Assembly (NCBI RefSeq): GCF_020991325.1
Contig: NZ_JAJMLX010000009.1
Coordinates: forward strand, 1-42,426
Direction of reading: 5' to 3'
Source of the DNA: Bordetella petrii
GTDB lineage: Bacteria; Pseudomonadota; Gammaproteobacteria; Burkholderiales; Burkholderiaceae_B
Length of the DNA: 42,426 nucleotides
Shown one piece after another: positions 1 to 8,731 of this stretch (position 1 is the stretch's first letter; each line of letters begins with the position of its first letter). A program made the position numbers and the translations under genes. The notes beneath the pieces are model-generated. The model saw only the letters and a program-made list of their open reading frames with translations. It was not told the DNA's origin and searched no databases.

Positions 1-807
1 GGCCACGCGCGCCAGCAGGCGGATTTCGTCGCCGACGGCCCACAGCACCAGGGGCAGGGCTTCGCCTTCGGCGCGCAAGCCGGAGATCATGCGCACGGTG
101 CGCGGCGCGTCGCCCGCCAGCATGGCATCGCGCAGGCCGAAAACATCGTAGCGGGCCACGTTGAGCACGGCGCGCTCGACATCTTCGGCGGCCAGTTGGC
201 CTTCTGGGTACAGCAGGCCGAGTTTCTGGATTTCCTGGTGGGCCGCCAGCAGATTGCCTTCGACTTTGTCGGCCATCCATTGCAGCGTGGCATTGTCGGC
301 GCGCTGGTTCTGGCGGGCCAGGCGCGCGCCGATCCAGGCCGGCAGGCGGCCGCGTTCGATGGTGGGCAGGTCGACCATGATGCCGCCCTGGGCCAGGGCC
401 TGCGCCCATTTCGAATCGCGCGTGGCCTTGTCCAGGCGCGGCAGTCCGACCAGGATCAGTGTGTCGGGATCGGGCTGCGCGGCCGCCTGGGCGGCCAGCC
501 GCGCCAGGGTGTCGGCCCCCGCCTTGCCGGGTTTGCCGGTGGGCAGCTTGATCTCGAGGACGCGCCTGTCGCCGAACAGCGAGACGCTTTGCGTGGCCGC
601 CACGACCGCGCTCCAGTCGCTGCGGGCATCCATGACCAGGCTGGTGCGGTCGGTGTATCCGGCGGCGCGCGCGGCCGCCCGTATGGCGTCGATGGCTTCG
701 GTCACCAGCAGGGGCTCGTCGCCCGACAACGTATACAGGGGCGCCAGGCGCTGCCCCGCGCGCTGCAGGTGGTCGGCCAGCCGTTCGGCATCGAGCGCCT
801 GTGCCAT
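1..807 (-). CDS. holA: DNA polymerase III delta subunit (partial, C-terminus outside window)
   Basis: The delta subunit of the clamp-loader complex opens the beta sliding clamp during replication. The frame runs from an ATG at 807 to the left edge without a stop, giving 269 codons. The reading shows an N-terminal AAA+-like part with LYTLSGDEPLL (about residues 21-31), then the family-typical segments DTLILVGLPRLDK and YDVFGLRDAMLAG. The start lies only three bases after the lptE stop codon, so it is the last visible gene of the leuS-lptE-holA operon, a gene order widely conserved in proteobacteria. Family and order together make the call firm. The missing C-terminal part cannot be judged. Confidence 0.93.
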   Translation of the reverse strand, partial: MAQALDAERLADHLQRAGQRLAPLYTLSGDEPLLVTEAIDAIRAAARAAGYTDRTSLVMDARSDWSAVVAATQSVSLFGDRRVLEIKLPTGKPGKAGADTLARLAAQAAAQPDPDTLILVGLPRLDKATRDSKWAQALAQGGIMVDLPTIERGRLPAWIGARLARQNQRADNATLQWMADKVEGNLLAAHQEIQKLGLLYPEGQLAAEDVERAVLNVARYDVFGLRDAMLAGDAPRTVRMISGLRAEGEALPLVLWAVGDEIRLLARVA

Positions 808-810
808 GGC

Positions 811-1467
811 TTACCAGCGGCCGGTACCGGGGGAACCGGGGGTGCGCCAGGTCTCGGGCCGCCCGTTGGGCTGCGTGGCGTTGGGATCGAACACGGGTGC
901 GTCGGCAGCGGGTTCGCCCTGCGCCGCGGCGGCCGCGGCACGTACGTCGGGGGCCGTCAGGCGCCGCAGCAGCCGGCTGACCAGGGATTGCTGCATGGAT
1001 TCGTACAGGCTTTCGATCTGGCCTTGCTTGGCCTGCACCACTTGGTCGTCGTACGGCATTTCGCGGTACACGGTCAGGGTGGTGTCGGGCAGGATGGCCA
1101 CGCCCTTGTTGCTGACCAGGCGGAAAGTGAAGACGATGCCCAGTTCGTATTCTTCGACCCGGCCCTGGGCGTTCAGCGACACCTCGCGCAGCGAGCGGTC
1201 GTTGCGCACCATTTGCAGGACGGCCTGGGCGTCTTCGGGCTGGCCGACCAGGCGAGTGTCGGGCGAGGCCGCGCGCAGGGCGCGACGCACGTCGGCGCCG
1301 AAGCGGGTGTTGTCGGGAATGCCGACATACAGGGACTCGAACGGCAGGGGCGTGACGCCGCGCAATGCGAAGCCGCACGCCGCCAGCAGCAGCACGGCCG
1401 CCAGGCTGGCGCCGCGCAGCAGCCAGCGCGATCGTAGGAATGGCAGGCGATGCGGGGCGAAATGCAT
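811..1467 (-). CDS. lptE: LPS-assembly lipoprotein LptE
   Basis: LptE is the outer-membrane lipoprotein that plugs the LptD barrel and helps insert lipopolysaccharide into the outer leaflet. The 218-residue protein starts with a basic segment and a hydrophobic stretch ending in a lipobox LLAAC, with the acylated cysteine at residue 31. The next part, GFALRGVTPLPFESLYVG, is the usual start of mature LptE (older name RlpB). The C-terminal tail is rich in Ala and Pro and looks disordered. It sits between leuS (10 bases upstream) and holA (three bases downstream), as in many gamma- and beta-proteobacteria. Sequence and context agree. Confidence 0.93.
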   Translation of the reverse strand: MHFAPHRLPFLRSRWLLRGASLAAVLLLAACGFALRGVTPLPFESLYVGIPDNTRFGADVRRALRAASPDTRLVGQPEDAQAVLQMVRNDRSLREVSLNAQGRVEEYELGIVFTFRLVSNKGVAILPDTTLTVYREMPYDDQVVQAKQGQIESLYESMQQSLVSRLLRRLTAPDVRAAAAAAQGEPAADAPVFDPNATQPNGRPETWRTPGSPGTGRW

Positions 1468-1477
1468 GAAGAACCTC

Positions 1478-4135
1478 TTAGCCTACGACGTTGACCAGCT
1501 TGCCCGGCACGACGATCACCCGCTTGGGCGGACGCCCCTCGAGAAAGCGGGCCACTTCGTCCTGGCCGGCGGCCAGTTTTTCGATGTCTTCCTTGGCGGC
1601 CTTGGCCGACACGCGGATGGAGCCGCGCAGCTTGCCATTGACCTGCAGCATCAGTTCGATTTCCTCGGCCACCAGGGCGGCTTCGTCCACGTGCGGCCAG
1701 GGCGCGTCGAGCAGGTCGCCCATGGAATCGGCATAGCCCAGGTCGCGCCACAGATGCCAGGTGACATGCGGCACCACGGGGTACAGCACGCGCAGCAGGA
1801 TGCCCACGGTTTCGGCCCGGGCGGCATCGGCATGCGCGCCGTCGGGCAGTTGGGCGTCGTCGATGGCGTTGAGCATTTTCATGGATGCCGACACCACCGT
1901 GTTGTACTGGATGCGCTGGTAGTCGTAATCGGCCTGCTTGAGCAGGCCGTAGACTTCGCGGCGCAGGTCTTTGACGGCGGCGGGGGCCTGGGCCCAGTCG
2001 GCACCGGCGGCCAGGCCGCGCGCCACCGCCGCGTGCTGCGCGTGGCAGTGCGACCACAGGCGGCGCAGGAAGCGGTTGGCGCCGTCCACGCCGGAATCGG
2101 ACCATTCGAGCGTCTGTTCCGGCGGGCTGGCGAACATGACGAACAGGCGGGCAGTGTCGGCGCCCAGCGTGTCGATCAGGGCTTGCGGATCGACGCCGTT
2201 GTTCTTGGACTTGGACATGGTGCCCACGCCGCCATAGGTGATGCCGGAGCCGTCGGACTTGAGCCTGGCGCCGGTGATGGCGCCCTTGGCGTCGTAGGTG
2301 TTCTCGACTTCTTCGGGCCAGAAATACTCGATGCCGCCCTGGGCGTTCTTGCGCGAGTAGATATGGTTCAGCACCATGCCCTGGCATAGCAGCTTGGTGA
2401 AGGGCTCGTCGAAGTTCAGCAGTCCGAGGTCGCGCATGACGCGCGTCCAGAAGCGGGCATACAGCAGGTGCAGCACCGCGTGCTCGATGCCGCCGATGTA
2501 CTGGTCCATGGGCATCCAGTAATCGTTGCGGGCATCGACCATGGCATTGTCGTTGCCCGGCGAGGTGTAGCGCATGAAATACCACGACGAGTCCACGAAG
2601 GTGTCCATCGTGTCGGTTTCGCGGCGCGCCGGCTTGCCGCAGCTGGGGCAGGCGCACGACAGGAAGGCCTCGTGCTTGGCCAGCGGGTTGCCGCTGCCAT
2701 CGGGAATGAGGTCTTCGGGCAGCACCACCGGCAGGTCTTGTTCGGGCACCGGCACGGGGCCGCAATCAGGGCAATGGATGATGGGGATGGGCGTGCCCCA
2801 GTAGCGCTGGCGCGAGATGCCCCAGTCGCGCAGGCGCCAGGTGGTCTGTTTTTCGCCCAGGCCTTGAGCGGCCAGATCGGCGGCGATGGCGTCCACGGCT
2901 TCGGCATAGGCCAGGCCGTCGTATTTGCCGGAATTCACGGTGCGGCCGCCTTGCTTGTCGCCGTACCATTCTTGCCAGGCGTCGGTGGAATAGGCCTTGT
3001 CCTGCACGGCCACCACGGGCTGGATGGCCAACTGGTACTTCTTGGCGAAGGCGAAGTCGCGCTCGTCGTGCGCGGGCACGCCCATGACGGCGCCGTCGCC
3101 GTAGCTCATGAGCACGTAGTTGCCCACCCAGACCTCGACCTGGTCGCCCGTGAGCGGGTGCGTGACGGCAAGGCCGGTGCGCATGCCGGCCTTATCGCGC
3201 GTGGCGATCTCGGCTTCGGTGGTGCCGCCCAGCTTGCATTGTTCGATGAAGTCGGCCAGTTCGGGGTTGGACGCGGCCGCATGCGTGGCCAGCGGGTGTT
3301 CGGGCGCCACGGCGCAGAATGTGACACCCATGATGGTGTCGGCGCGGGTGGTGAAGACGTACAGCTTGCCGTCCTGGATGAGCTGGCCGCCGGCGTCGGA
3401 AATGGTGTGCGGGAAGGCAAAGCGCACGCCTTCCGACTTGCCTATCCAGTTTTCCTGCATGACGCGCACGCGTTCGGGCCAGCCGGGCAGGCCGGAGCGC
3501 ACCTGTTCCAGCAGTTCGTCGGCATAGTCGGTAATGCGCAGGTAGTATCCGGGGATCTCGCGTTTTTCCACCGGGGCGCCGGAGCGCCAGCCGCGGCCGT
3601 CGATGACTTGTTCGTTGGCCAGCACGGTGTGGTCGACCGGGTCCCAGTTGACCACCTGGGTTTTGCGGTAGGCGATGCCTTTTTCAAGCATCTTCAGGAA
3701 CAGCCACTGGTTCCATTTGTAGTACTTGGGATCGCAGGCGCACATTTCGCGCGACCAGTCGATGGCCAGGCCCATCGCCTTCATTTGCTTCTTCATGTAG
3801 GCGATGTTGTCGTATGTCCATTTGGCCGGGGGCACCTTGGACTTGATGGCGGCATTTTCGGCCGGCATGCCGAAGGCGTCCCAGCCCATGGGCATGAGCA
3901 CGTTGTAGCCGCGCATGCGAAGCTGCCGCGCCATCATGTCGTTGATGGTGTAGTTGCGCACGTGGCCCATATGCAGTTTGCCGCTGGGATACGGCAGCAT
4001 GGAGCACGCGTAGAACTTGGGCCTTTCGGAACCATCGGCGTTCAGGGCGTGTTCGGTGACGCGATAGGCGTCGCGGGCCTGCCAGTCTTGGTGGGCGGCT
4101 GCTTCGACGGCGGTGGGGCTGTAGCGTTCCTGCAT
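1478..4135 (-). CDS. leuS: Leucyl-tRNA synthetase
   Basis: This class I cytoplasmic enzyme charges tRNA-Leu. The 885-residue length is normal for bacterial LeuRS. The HIGH motif appears as HMGH at residues 55-58 within [11 protein letters not shown], and the KMSKS loop appears as TMSKSKNN near residue 640. A CP1 editing domain lies between them, with the Thr-rich segment [13 protein letters not shown] and the later [13 protein letters not shown]. The C-terminal part holds the anticodon-binding helices and the segment [12 protein letters not shown]. It is the first gene of the leuS-lptE-holA operon. The start is the ATG at 4135, giving [19 protein letters not shown], which is the standard N-terminus of the family. 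Confidence 0.98.
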   Translation of the reverse strand: MQERYSPTAVEAAAHQDWQARDAYRVTEHALNADGSERPKFYACSMLPYPSGKLHMGHVRNYTINDMMARQLRMRGYNVLMPMGWDAFGMPAENAAIKSKVPPAKWTYDNIAYMKKQMKAMGLAIDWSREMCACDPKYYKWNQWLFLKMLEKGIAYRKTQVVNWDPVDHTVLANEQVIDGRGWRSGAPVEKREIPGYYLRITDYADELLEQVRSGLPGWPERVRVMQENWIGKSEGVRFAFPHTISDAGGQLIQDGKLYVFTTRADTIMGVTFCAVAPEHPLATHAAASNPELADFIEQCKLGGTTEAEIATRDKAGMRTGLAVTHPLTGDQVEVWVGNYVLMSYGDGAVMGVPAHDERDFAFAKKYQLAIQPVVAVQDKAYSTDAWQEWYGDKQGGRTVNSGKYDGLAYAEAVDAIAADLAAQGLGEKQTTWRLRDWGISRQRYWGTPIPIIHCPDCGPVPVPEQDLPVVLPEDLIPDGSGNPLAKHEAFLSCACPSCGKPARRETDTMDTFVDSSWYFMRYTSPGNDNAMVDARNDYWMPMDQYIGGIEHAVLHLLYARFWTRVMRDLGLLNFDEPFTKLLCQGMVLNHIYSRKNAQGGIEYFWPEEVENTYDAKGAITGARLKSDGSGITYGGVGTMSKSKNNGVDPQALIDTLGADTARLFVMFASPPEQTLEWSDSGVDGANRFLRRLWSHCHAQHAAVARGLAAGADWAQAPAAVKDLRREVYGLLKQADYDYQRIQYNTVVSASMKMLNAIDDAQLPDGAHADAARAETVGILLRVLYPVVPHVTWHLWRDLGYADSMGDLLDAPWPHVDEAALVAEEIELMLQVNGKLRGSIRVSAKAAKEDIEKLAAGQDEVARFLEGRPPKRVIVVPGKLVNVVG

Positions 4136-4169
4136 GGACTCGTGCGCGTTTCTGGTGGTAGGTGGGCCG

Positions 4170-4206
4170 CCGCCGCAGATGCGCGGCGGTCAAACCCCTA
4201 ATTATA
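4170..4206 (-). promoter_or_regulatory. Possible leuS promoter -10 and leader hairpin
   Basis: On the minus strand a perfect -10 hexamer TATAAT occupies 4206-4201. No convincing -35 hexamer stands 16-18 bases further upstream, inside the end of the MFS gene. Downstream, in what would be the leuS leader, 4170-4176 (CCGCCGC) and 4183-4189 (GCGGCGG) can form a seven-base-pair stem with a six-base loop. The hairpin could affect leuS expression or simply reflect GC-rich sequence. Confidence 0.35.
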
Positions 4207-4213
4207 GGTGTAG

Positions 4214-5437
4214 CTATGTCCGAACAGGCCCGGGCGGGGTTTCGGGGATGCGCGCCGAGGGCGAACGGGCCGCATAGGCCAGCGCGATCGCGCAGACCAG
4301 GGCGCCGCCGGCGGTGACGCCCGGCCACCCTGCATGGGCGTACAGCGCGGATGAGGCCAGCGAGCCGGCCGCTCCGCCCAGGAAATACGACGTCATGTAA
4401 CCGGCGGTGAGCCGGCTGCGGGCGTCGGGCCTCAGGCGGTACAGGGTGCTCTGGTTGGTGACATGTACCCCCTGGATGGCCATGTCCAGCACCACCACGC
4501 CGGCCAGCAGCGCGGCCAGCGAATGCCCGCCCAGCGCCAGCAGCGCCCAGGAACCCAGCAGCAGGGCCAGGCCCGCGTAGGTGGCCTGGTTGCCGCGGCC
4601 GCGGTCGCTGATGCGGCCGAACCGGTTGGCGGCAATGGCGCCGGCGGCGCCCGCCAGCCCGAACAGGCCGATCGTGCTGTCGCCATAGGAATAGGGCGGA
4701 TTGGCCAGCAGGAAGGTCAGCGGTGTCCACAGCATGCTGAACGCCGCGAAGATCAGCGCGCCCAGCAGCGAGCGGGCGCGGAACAGGGGCTCGCTGGCAT
4801 ACAGGTGGAAAATGGACCCCAGCAGGCCGCGATAATCCAGGTCGATGGGGCTTTTGTAGCGCGGCAGCACGCGCCACAGGGCGCCAGCCATGCCCAGCAT
4901 GAGCAGCGCGGCCACCCAGTACACCGTGCGCCAGCTGCCCAGTTCGGCCAGCACCCCGGCAAAAGTGCGCGCCAGCAGAATGCCGAGAAGCAGGCCGCTC
5001 ATGACCGTGCCCACGGCCTTGCCGCGCTGCCGGGGCGCGGCCAGCGTGGCCGCGAAGGGCACCAGGACTTGCGCCACCACCGACAGGAAGGCGGTGAGGG
5101 CGGTGCCTGCCATCAGCATGGCGATGCTGTTCGAGCAGGCCGAGACCAGCAGGCCTGCCGCCGCCAGCACGGTCATTGCCACGATGAGGCTGCGCCGCTC
5201 CAGCATGTCGCCCAGGGGAACCAGCAGGATGAGGCCGGCCGCGTAGGCCAGCTGGGCGGTGGTGACGATGCCGCCGGCGGCGGTCTCGGATAAATGGAAA
5301 TGCTGGCCGATGGTGTGCAGCAGCGGCTGCATGTAGTAGTTGCTGGCCACGATCAAGCCCGTGGCCGCCGACATCAGCAGGATGATGGGCGTGGTCAGGG
5401 GCGGTGCCGGGGTGGGCTGGGGGGATTCGAGAGGCAT
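4214..5437 (-). CDS. MFS transporter, probable drug/metabolite exporter
   Basis: This is an inner-membrane major facilitator protein of 407 residues with about twelve hydrophobic segments, a normal size for the superfamily. Family features include QLAYAAGLILLVPLGDMLERR (the loop 2-3 motif region, with GD..ERR) and, in the second half, FGRISDRGRGNQ. The substrate cannot be read from sequence. I chose the ATG at 5437 (MPLESPQPTPAPPL). The longer open frame to 5587 would overlap the neighbouring regulator and begins with residues unlike a transporter. The gene lies 37 bases downstream of a MarR-family gene on the same strand, so co-transcription and control by that regulator are likely. Confidence 0.85.
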   Translation of the reverse strand: MPLESPQPTPAPPLTTPIILLMSAATGLIVASNYYMQPLLHTIGQHFHLSETAAGGIVTTAQLAYAAGLILLVPLGDMLERRSLIVAMTVLAAAGLLVSACSNSIAMLMAGTALTAFLSVVAQVLVPFAATLAAPRQRGKAVGTVMSGLLLGILLARTFAGVLAELGSWRTVYWVAALLMLGMAGALWRVLPRYKSPIDLDYRGLLGSIFHLYASEPLFRARSLLGALIFAAFSMLWTPLTFLLANPPYSYGDSTIGLFGLAGAAGAIAANRFGRISDRGRGNQATYAGLALLLGSWALLALGGHSLAALLAGVVVLDMAIQGVHVTNQSTLYRLRPDARSRLTAGYMTSYFLGGAAGSLASSALYAHAGWPGVTAGGALVCAIALAYAARSPSARIPETPPGPVRT

Positions 5438-5474
5438 GGAAAGCGCTGCGGGGATAGAGAGTGTCCGGCGTGGG

Positions 5475-5999
5475 TCAGGGCCTGGCGCTGGCGCGGATGG
5501 CGCCGGGCGTGCGCCGATCGTGCGCGGACAGCAACCGGCGCAGCAGCAGCGCCAGGCGTTTACGGTCGGCGGCAGGCAGGGGGGCAAGCAATTGCTCGAG
5601 TTCTTGCAGATAGTCGCCGAGCGCGGCCTTGATGAGCCGCAGGCCCGGCGGCGTGAGCGACACCACGACGCTGCGGCGATCGCCTGGATTGGGTTCGCGG
5701 ACCAGCAGGCCCGCTGTTTCGAGGCGGTCCAGCCGGTTGGTCATGGCGCCCGACGACAGCAGCAGGGCGCTGACCAGCGCCTGCGGATTCAGCGCATGCG
5801 GCGGGCCGGCCCGGTACAGCGTGGCCAGCACGTCGAACTCGCCCTGGTGCAGGTCATGCTTGCGGAAAGTGGCGTCCACCTCGCGCACCGCCAGCGTATG
5901 CAGGCGGAACAGGCGGCTGAAGACCGCCATGGGGGCAACGTCCAGGTCCGGGCACTGCTCGTGCCACTGTGAAATGACGAAGTCGACGTGGTCGCGCAT
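5475..5999 (-). CDS. MarR-family transcriptional regulator
   Basis: The 174-residue protein has a winged helix-turn-helix spanning about residues 48-125. It includes KHDLHQGEFDVLATLYRAG, the recognition region LLLSSGAMTNRLDRLETAGLL, and the wing VREPNPGDRRSVVVSLT with the family-typical DRRS. C-terminal helices (residues 125-165) would make the dimer interface. MarR proteins usually repress their own gene and an adjacent transporter until a phenolic or other small ligand binds. Here the exporter gene follows directly, and a concentric palindrome overlaps the promoter just before the start codon. The ATG at 5999 has no strong Shine-Dalgarno sequence, because the operator occupies that space. 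Confidence 0.92.
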   Translation of the reverse strand: MRDHVDFVISQWHEQCPDLDVAPMAVFSRLFRLHTLAVREVDATFRKHDLHQGEFDVLATLYRAGPPHALNPQALVSALLLSSGAMTNRLDRLETAGLLVREPNPGDRRSVVVSLTPPGLRLIKAALGDYLQELEQLLAPLPAADRKRLALLLRRLLSAHDRRTPGAIRASARP

Positions 6000-6000
6000 A

Positions 6001-6056
6001 TATCTTTATATCAAGTATTTTGACGTAAAGATAATTGCCAAGCCGGGCCGTGTCAA
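6001..6056 (-). promoter_or_regulatory. marR promoter with overlapping palindromic operator
   Basis: On the minus strand TTGACA (6056-6051) and TATCTT (6033-6028) are separated by exactly 17 bases, a strong sigma-70 promoter. Two inverted repeats share one centre at 6017: outer arms TATCTTTA (6001-6008) and TAAAGATA (6026-6033), and inner arms TCAA (6011-6014) and TTGA (6020-6023). The palindrome therefore covers the -10 element and the region up to one base before the marR start codon. A dimeric regulator bound here would block RNA polymerase, which fits autorepression. The promoter is AT-rich compared with its surroundings. Confidence 0.8.
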
Positions 6057-6074
6057 ATCAGGGGGGCCGGAAAC

Positions 6075-6108
6075 GGCAAGGCCCGCCTCTTGCGAGACGG
6101 GCCTTGCC
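6075..6108 (-). terminator. Terminator of the HU-like gene
   Basis: A perfect 11-base-pair stem, 6075-6085 (GGCAAGGCCCG) with 6098-6108 (CGGGCCTTGCC), has a 12-base loop. It lies 23 bases after the stop codon of the HU-like gene. On the minus strand it is followed only by GTTT, so the U-tract is short. The strong GC stem and its position support termination upstream of the marR promoter. Confidence 0.65.
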
Positions 6109-6131
6109 GATGAAACTGCGGGGACGAGCGC

Positions 6132-6578
6132 TTATTGGGCGGCGTCTTTCAGCTTCTTGAGCGGGCGAACCTTGACCTTGACCGAAGCGGGCTTGGCCGG
6201 GAACCAGCGCTCTACGCCGGTGAAAGGATCTTTGCCGAAGCGCTTGGCCTTGGCGGGAACCTTCTGCACGGTGACTTTGAACAGGCCGGGCAGCGAGAAT
6301 TCGCCAGCGCCCTTTTTGTCGACCGAACCCAGCACGGCGCCTTCCAGGCTAGCCAGAACGGCCTTCACCGATTTGGCTTCGACACCAGTCTGTTCGACCA
6401 GGTGAGCAACCAGTTGCGATTTGTTCAGCGCTTGCTTGATGGCGCGGGGAGCCGGGGCGGCCGCTTTCTTCACGGCAGTCTTGGCAGCGGTTGCCTTTTT
6501 GGCCGGAGCCTTCTTGGCGGGGGCCTTGGCGGCCGTTTTAGTGACTTTCTTGGCGGGAGCTTTTGCTTTGGTAGCCAT
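6132..6578 (-). CDS. HU-family nucleoid protein with lysine/alanine/proline-rich histone-like tail
   Basis: The 148-residue protein has two parts. Residues 1-48 are a low-complexity basic tail made of Lys, Ala and Pro with repeated APAKK-type units, like bacterial histone H1-like tails. Residues 50-148 are an HU/IHF-type fold: LNKSQLVAHLVEQTG, then GEFSLPGLFKV, then the DNA-binding arm region KRFGKDPFTGVERWFPAKP. Ordinary HU is about 90 residues, so the tail is an N-terminal addition. The start is the ATG at 6578 (MATKAKAPAKK). The open frame continues upstream to 6632, but that part is not HU-like. It probably compacts DNA and may act as a global regulator. It may be the Bordetella protein called BpH2, which I cannot confirm from sequence alone. 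Confidence 0.9.
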   Translation of the reverse strand: MATKAKAPAKKVTKTAAKAPAKKAPAKKATAAKTAVKKAAAPAPRAIKQALNKSQLVAHLVEQTGVEAKSVKAVLASLEGAVLGSVDKKGAGEFSLPGLFKVTVQKVPAKAKRFGKDPFTGVERWFPAKPASVKVKVRPLKKLKDAAQ

Positions 6579-6832
6579 GGTCGAAATCCGTATGTTGAGG
6601 ACACGAGATAGCGCGGCACCGAAGATCGGCACTTGGCACCTCGCGCCCGATGATAGCGGAACTTCGCATTCCTGCGAGTATTTCTGCGTTTTGATGCCCT
6701 AAAACATGTTGTTTTCCGACAATGCGGCGTTATGGCTCGGTGCCGCGTTCGATGCGCGCGGTTCGCATGCGTGGCGAGTTGGATGACGCGCGGACACCCG
6801 GACCGGCAGCGAGGCGTCAGGCGTCTGTAATT

Positions 6833-6851
6833 TATATCGTTGTACGATATA
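6833..6851. promoter_or_regulatory. Perfect palindrome upstream of ClC gene, candidate operator
   Basis: Arms TATATCGT (6833-6840) and ACGATATA (6844-6851) surround a three-base centre TGT. The element ends 18 bases before the preferred ClC start and 5 bases before its AGGA ribosome-binding site. It is AT-rich inside GC-rich DNA, which favours a protein-binding site over chance. No regulator gene is adjacent on the plus strand. No clear -35/-10 pair was found around it. Confidence 0.55.
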
Positions 6852-6869
6852 TTTCTTGCCAGGACCGCC

Positions 6870-8723
6870 ATGTGGCCGGTCCTGTTTCTTTTTGTCCGTC
6901 TTCCTTATATGGCTTCCCCTGCCTCTTTTCCTGCCGCCCGCGCGCCGGGCACTGCCCGCCTGGGCGACTTCACGACCGATCGCCGCGTGCTGCTGCTGAT
7001 GCTGCTGGCCGCGGTGGTCGGGCTGGCCGGCGTGGCCGCTGCCTGGGTGCTGCTGCGCCTGATCACGCTATGCACCAACCTGGCCTACTACGGACGCTTT
7101 TCCCTGGAGGACCTGCCCATTGCCGGCAACACCCTGGGTTGGGCGGCCGTGGCCGTGCCGGTGGTCGGATGCCTGATCATCGGGCTGATGGCCCGCTACG
7201 GTTCGGAGAAAATCCGCGGCCATGGCATTCCCGAGGCCATGGAAGCGATCCTGATCGGCAAGAGCCGCATCCAGCCGAAGGTGGCGGTGCTAAAGCCGGT
7301 GTCGTCGGCCGTGTCCATCGGCACTGGCGGCCCCTTTGGTGCGGAAGGGCCCATCATCATGACCGGCGGCGCCATCGGATCGTTGCTGGCACAGATGGTG
7401 CACGTGAGCTCCGGCGAACGCAAAACCCTGCTGGTGGCCGGCGCCGCGGCCGGCATGACCGCCGTGTTCGGCACCCCGGTGGCCGCCATTCTGCTGGCGG
7501 TGGAGTTGCTGCTGTTCGAATGGAAACCGCGCAGCTTCCTGCCGGTGGCCGTGGCGGCCGTGGTGGCGGCCGCCACGCGCCCCCTGTTGCTGGACGCCGC
7601 GCCGATCTTCCCATACGCGGGCGTGGGTGAGCCGTCGCTGCCGCATATGGTGGCGTGGGCCGGCGTGGGAGTGCTGGCGGGCCTGGGGTCGGGCGTATTG
7701 ACCTCGATGGTGTACGCGGCGGAAGACCTGTTCGAGAAACTGCCGATCCACTGGATGTGGTGGCCGGCCATAGGCGGCCTGGTGATCGGGTTGGGCGGGC
7801 TGGTGGAGCCCGCCGCGCTGGGCGTGGGGTACGACAACATCGTCGATCTGCTGGCCGGCAGGCTGGCCGTGCAGGCGGTGCTGCTGTTGTTGATCGTGAA
7901 AGTGGTGATCTGGTCGGTGGCCCTGGGGTCGGGCACGTCGGGTGGCGTGCTGGCGCCGTTGCTGATTTTCGGCGGAGCGCTGGGTGCCTTGGCCGCGCCG
8001 CTGCTGCCGCAGGCCGATCCGGGCTTCTGGGCGCTGCTGGGGATGGCGGCGATGATGGGGGGCACCATGCGCGCGCCCCTGACCGCCACATTGTTCGCGG
8101 TGGAGCTGACCGGCAATTTCAGTGTGCTGCTGCCCGTGCTGACAGCTTGCGCATTTGCCTACGGCCTGACCGTGCTGCTGTTGAAGCGGTCTATCCTGAC
8201 CGAGAAAATCGCGCGCCGCGGGCACCATGTCACCCGCGAATATCACGTCGACCCGTTCGATCTGGTGCGTGTGCAGGCCGTGATGACCACCGATGTCCAG
8301 ACCCTGCCTGCATCGCTGCGGGTGGCCGACGCGGTTGCGCACTTCACCACCCTGGAACGGCGCCACACGGCTTATCCGGTAGTGGACGAACAGGGCGTGG
8401 TAGTGGGGGAAATGACGCGGGCCGATAGCCTGGCGTGGACACTTGAAGACGAGGATAATGCCAGGCCGCTGGGCGAAATGCTGGCTGGACGCGAACTTTT
8501 TCTCGCGTATCCGGACGAACTGGCCAGCCAGGTGGCCGACCGCATGGCGCTGACGGGCGTGGGCCGCGTGCCCATCGTCGAGCGATCCACCGGACGCCTG
8601 GTGGGGCTGGTGGGCCGCAAAGACCTGCTGCGTGTGCGGGCCGCGCGCTTGCGCGACGAACGCGAGCGCACGGCCTATTTCCGCTGGCGCGCGCCGCGCC
8701 GGCGTCCCATCGATATTCCGTAG
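6870..8723 (+). CDS. ClC-family chloride channel/antiporter with CBS domain pair
   Basis: This inner-membrane ClC protein of 617 residues has about residues 40-455 in the channel fold and a tandem CBS pair at about 468-600. The three anion-pathway segments are visible: GSEKIRGHGIPEA (111-123), GTGGPFGAEGP (151-161, carrying the gating glutamate at 159) and GSGTSGGVLAP (353-363). The selectivity-filter serine of the GSGIP type is replaced, as in the subgroup with GHGIP. CBS domains usually bind nucleotides and regulate gating. I chose the ATG at 6870 because AGGA lies six bases before it. An internal ATG at 6909 lacks a Shine-Dalgarno sequence but would remove a non-family N-terminal extension. 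The stop codon TAG forms part of the Shine-Dalgarno of the next gene. Confidence 0.9.
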   Translation: MWPVLFLFVRLPYMASPASFPAARAPGTARLGDFTTDRRVLLLMLLAAVVGLAGVAAAWVLLRLITLCTNLAYYGRFSLEDLPIAGNTLGWAAVAVPVVGCLIIGLMARYGSEKIRGHGIPEAMEAILIGKSRIQPKVAVLKPVSSAVSIGTGGPFGAEGPIIMTGGAIGSLLAQMVHVSSGERKTLLVAGAAAGMTAVFGTPVAAILLAVELLLFEWKPRSFLPVAVAAVVAAATRPLLLDAAPIFPYAGVGEPSLPHMVAWAGVGVLAGLGSGVLTSMVYAAEDLFEKLPIHWMWWPAIGGLVIGLGGLVEPAALGVGYDNIVDLLAGRLAVQAVLLLLIVKVVIWSVALGSGTSGGVLAPLLIFGGALGALAAPLLPQADPGFWALLGMAAMMGGTMRAPLTATLFAVELTGNFSVLLPVLTACAFAYGLTVLLLKRSILTEKIARRGHHVTREYHVDPFDLVRVQAVMTTDVQTLPASLRVADAVAHFTTLERRHTAYPVVDEQGVVVGEMTRADSLAWTLEDEDNARPLGEMLAGRELFLAYPDELASQVADRMALTGVGRVPIVERSTGRLVGLVGRKDLLRVRAARLRDERERTAYFRWRAPRRRPIDIP

Positions 8724-8731
8724 GAGATCCC

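Noticed and set aside
161-2389. Very long open frame on the plus strand opposite leuS, lptE and holA
   Set aside because: It is antisense to three firmly identified genes, has no family features and is explained by high GC content and codon bias.
4170-4189. Leader hairpin before leuS as a T-box or tRNA-sensing element
   Set aside because: No T-box sequence, specifier loop or terminator/antiterminator pair is visible. T-boxes are also not expected in beta-proteobacteria.
2468-4201. Another long plus-strand open frame, His/Gly/Val-rich, opposite leuS
   Set aside because: Same explanation: composition mirrors the codon pattern of leuS, with no recognisable domain or ribosome-binding site.
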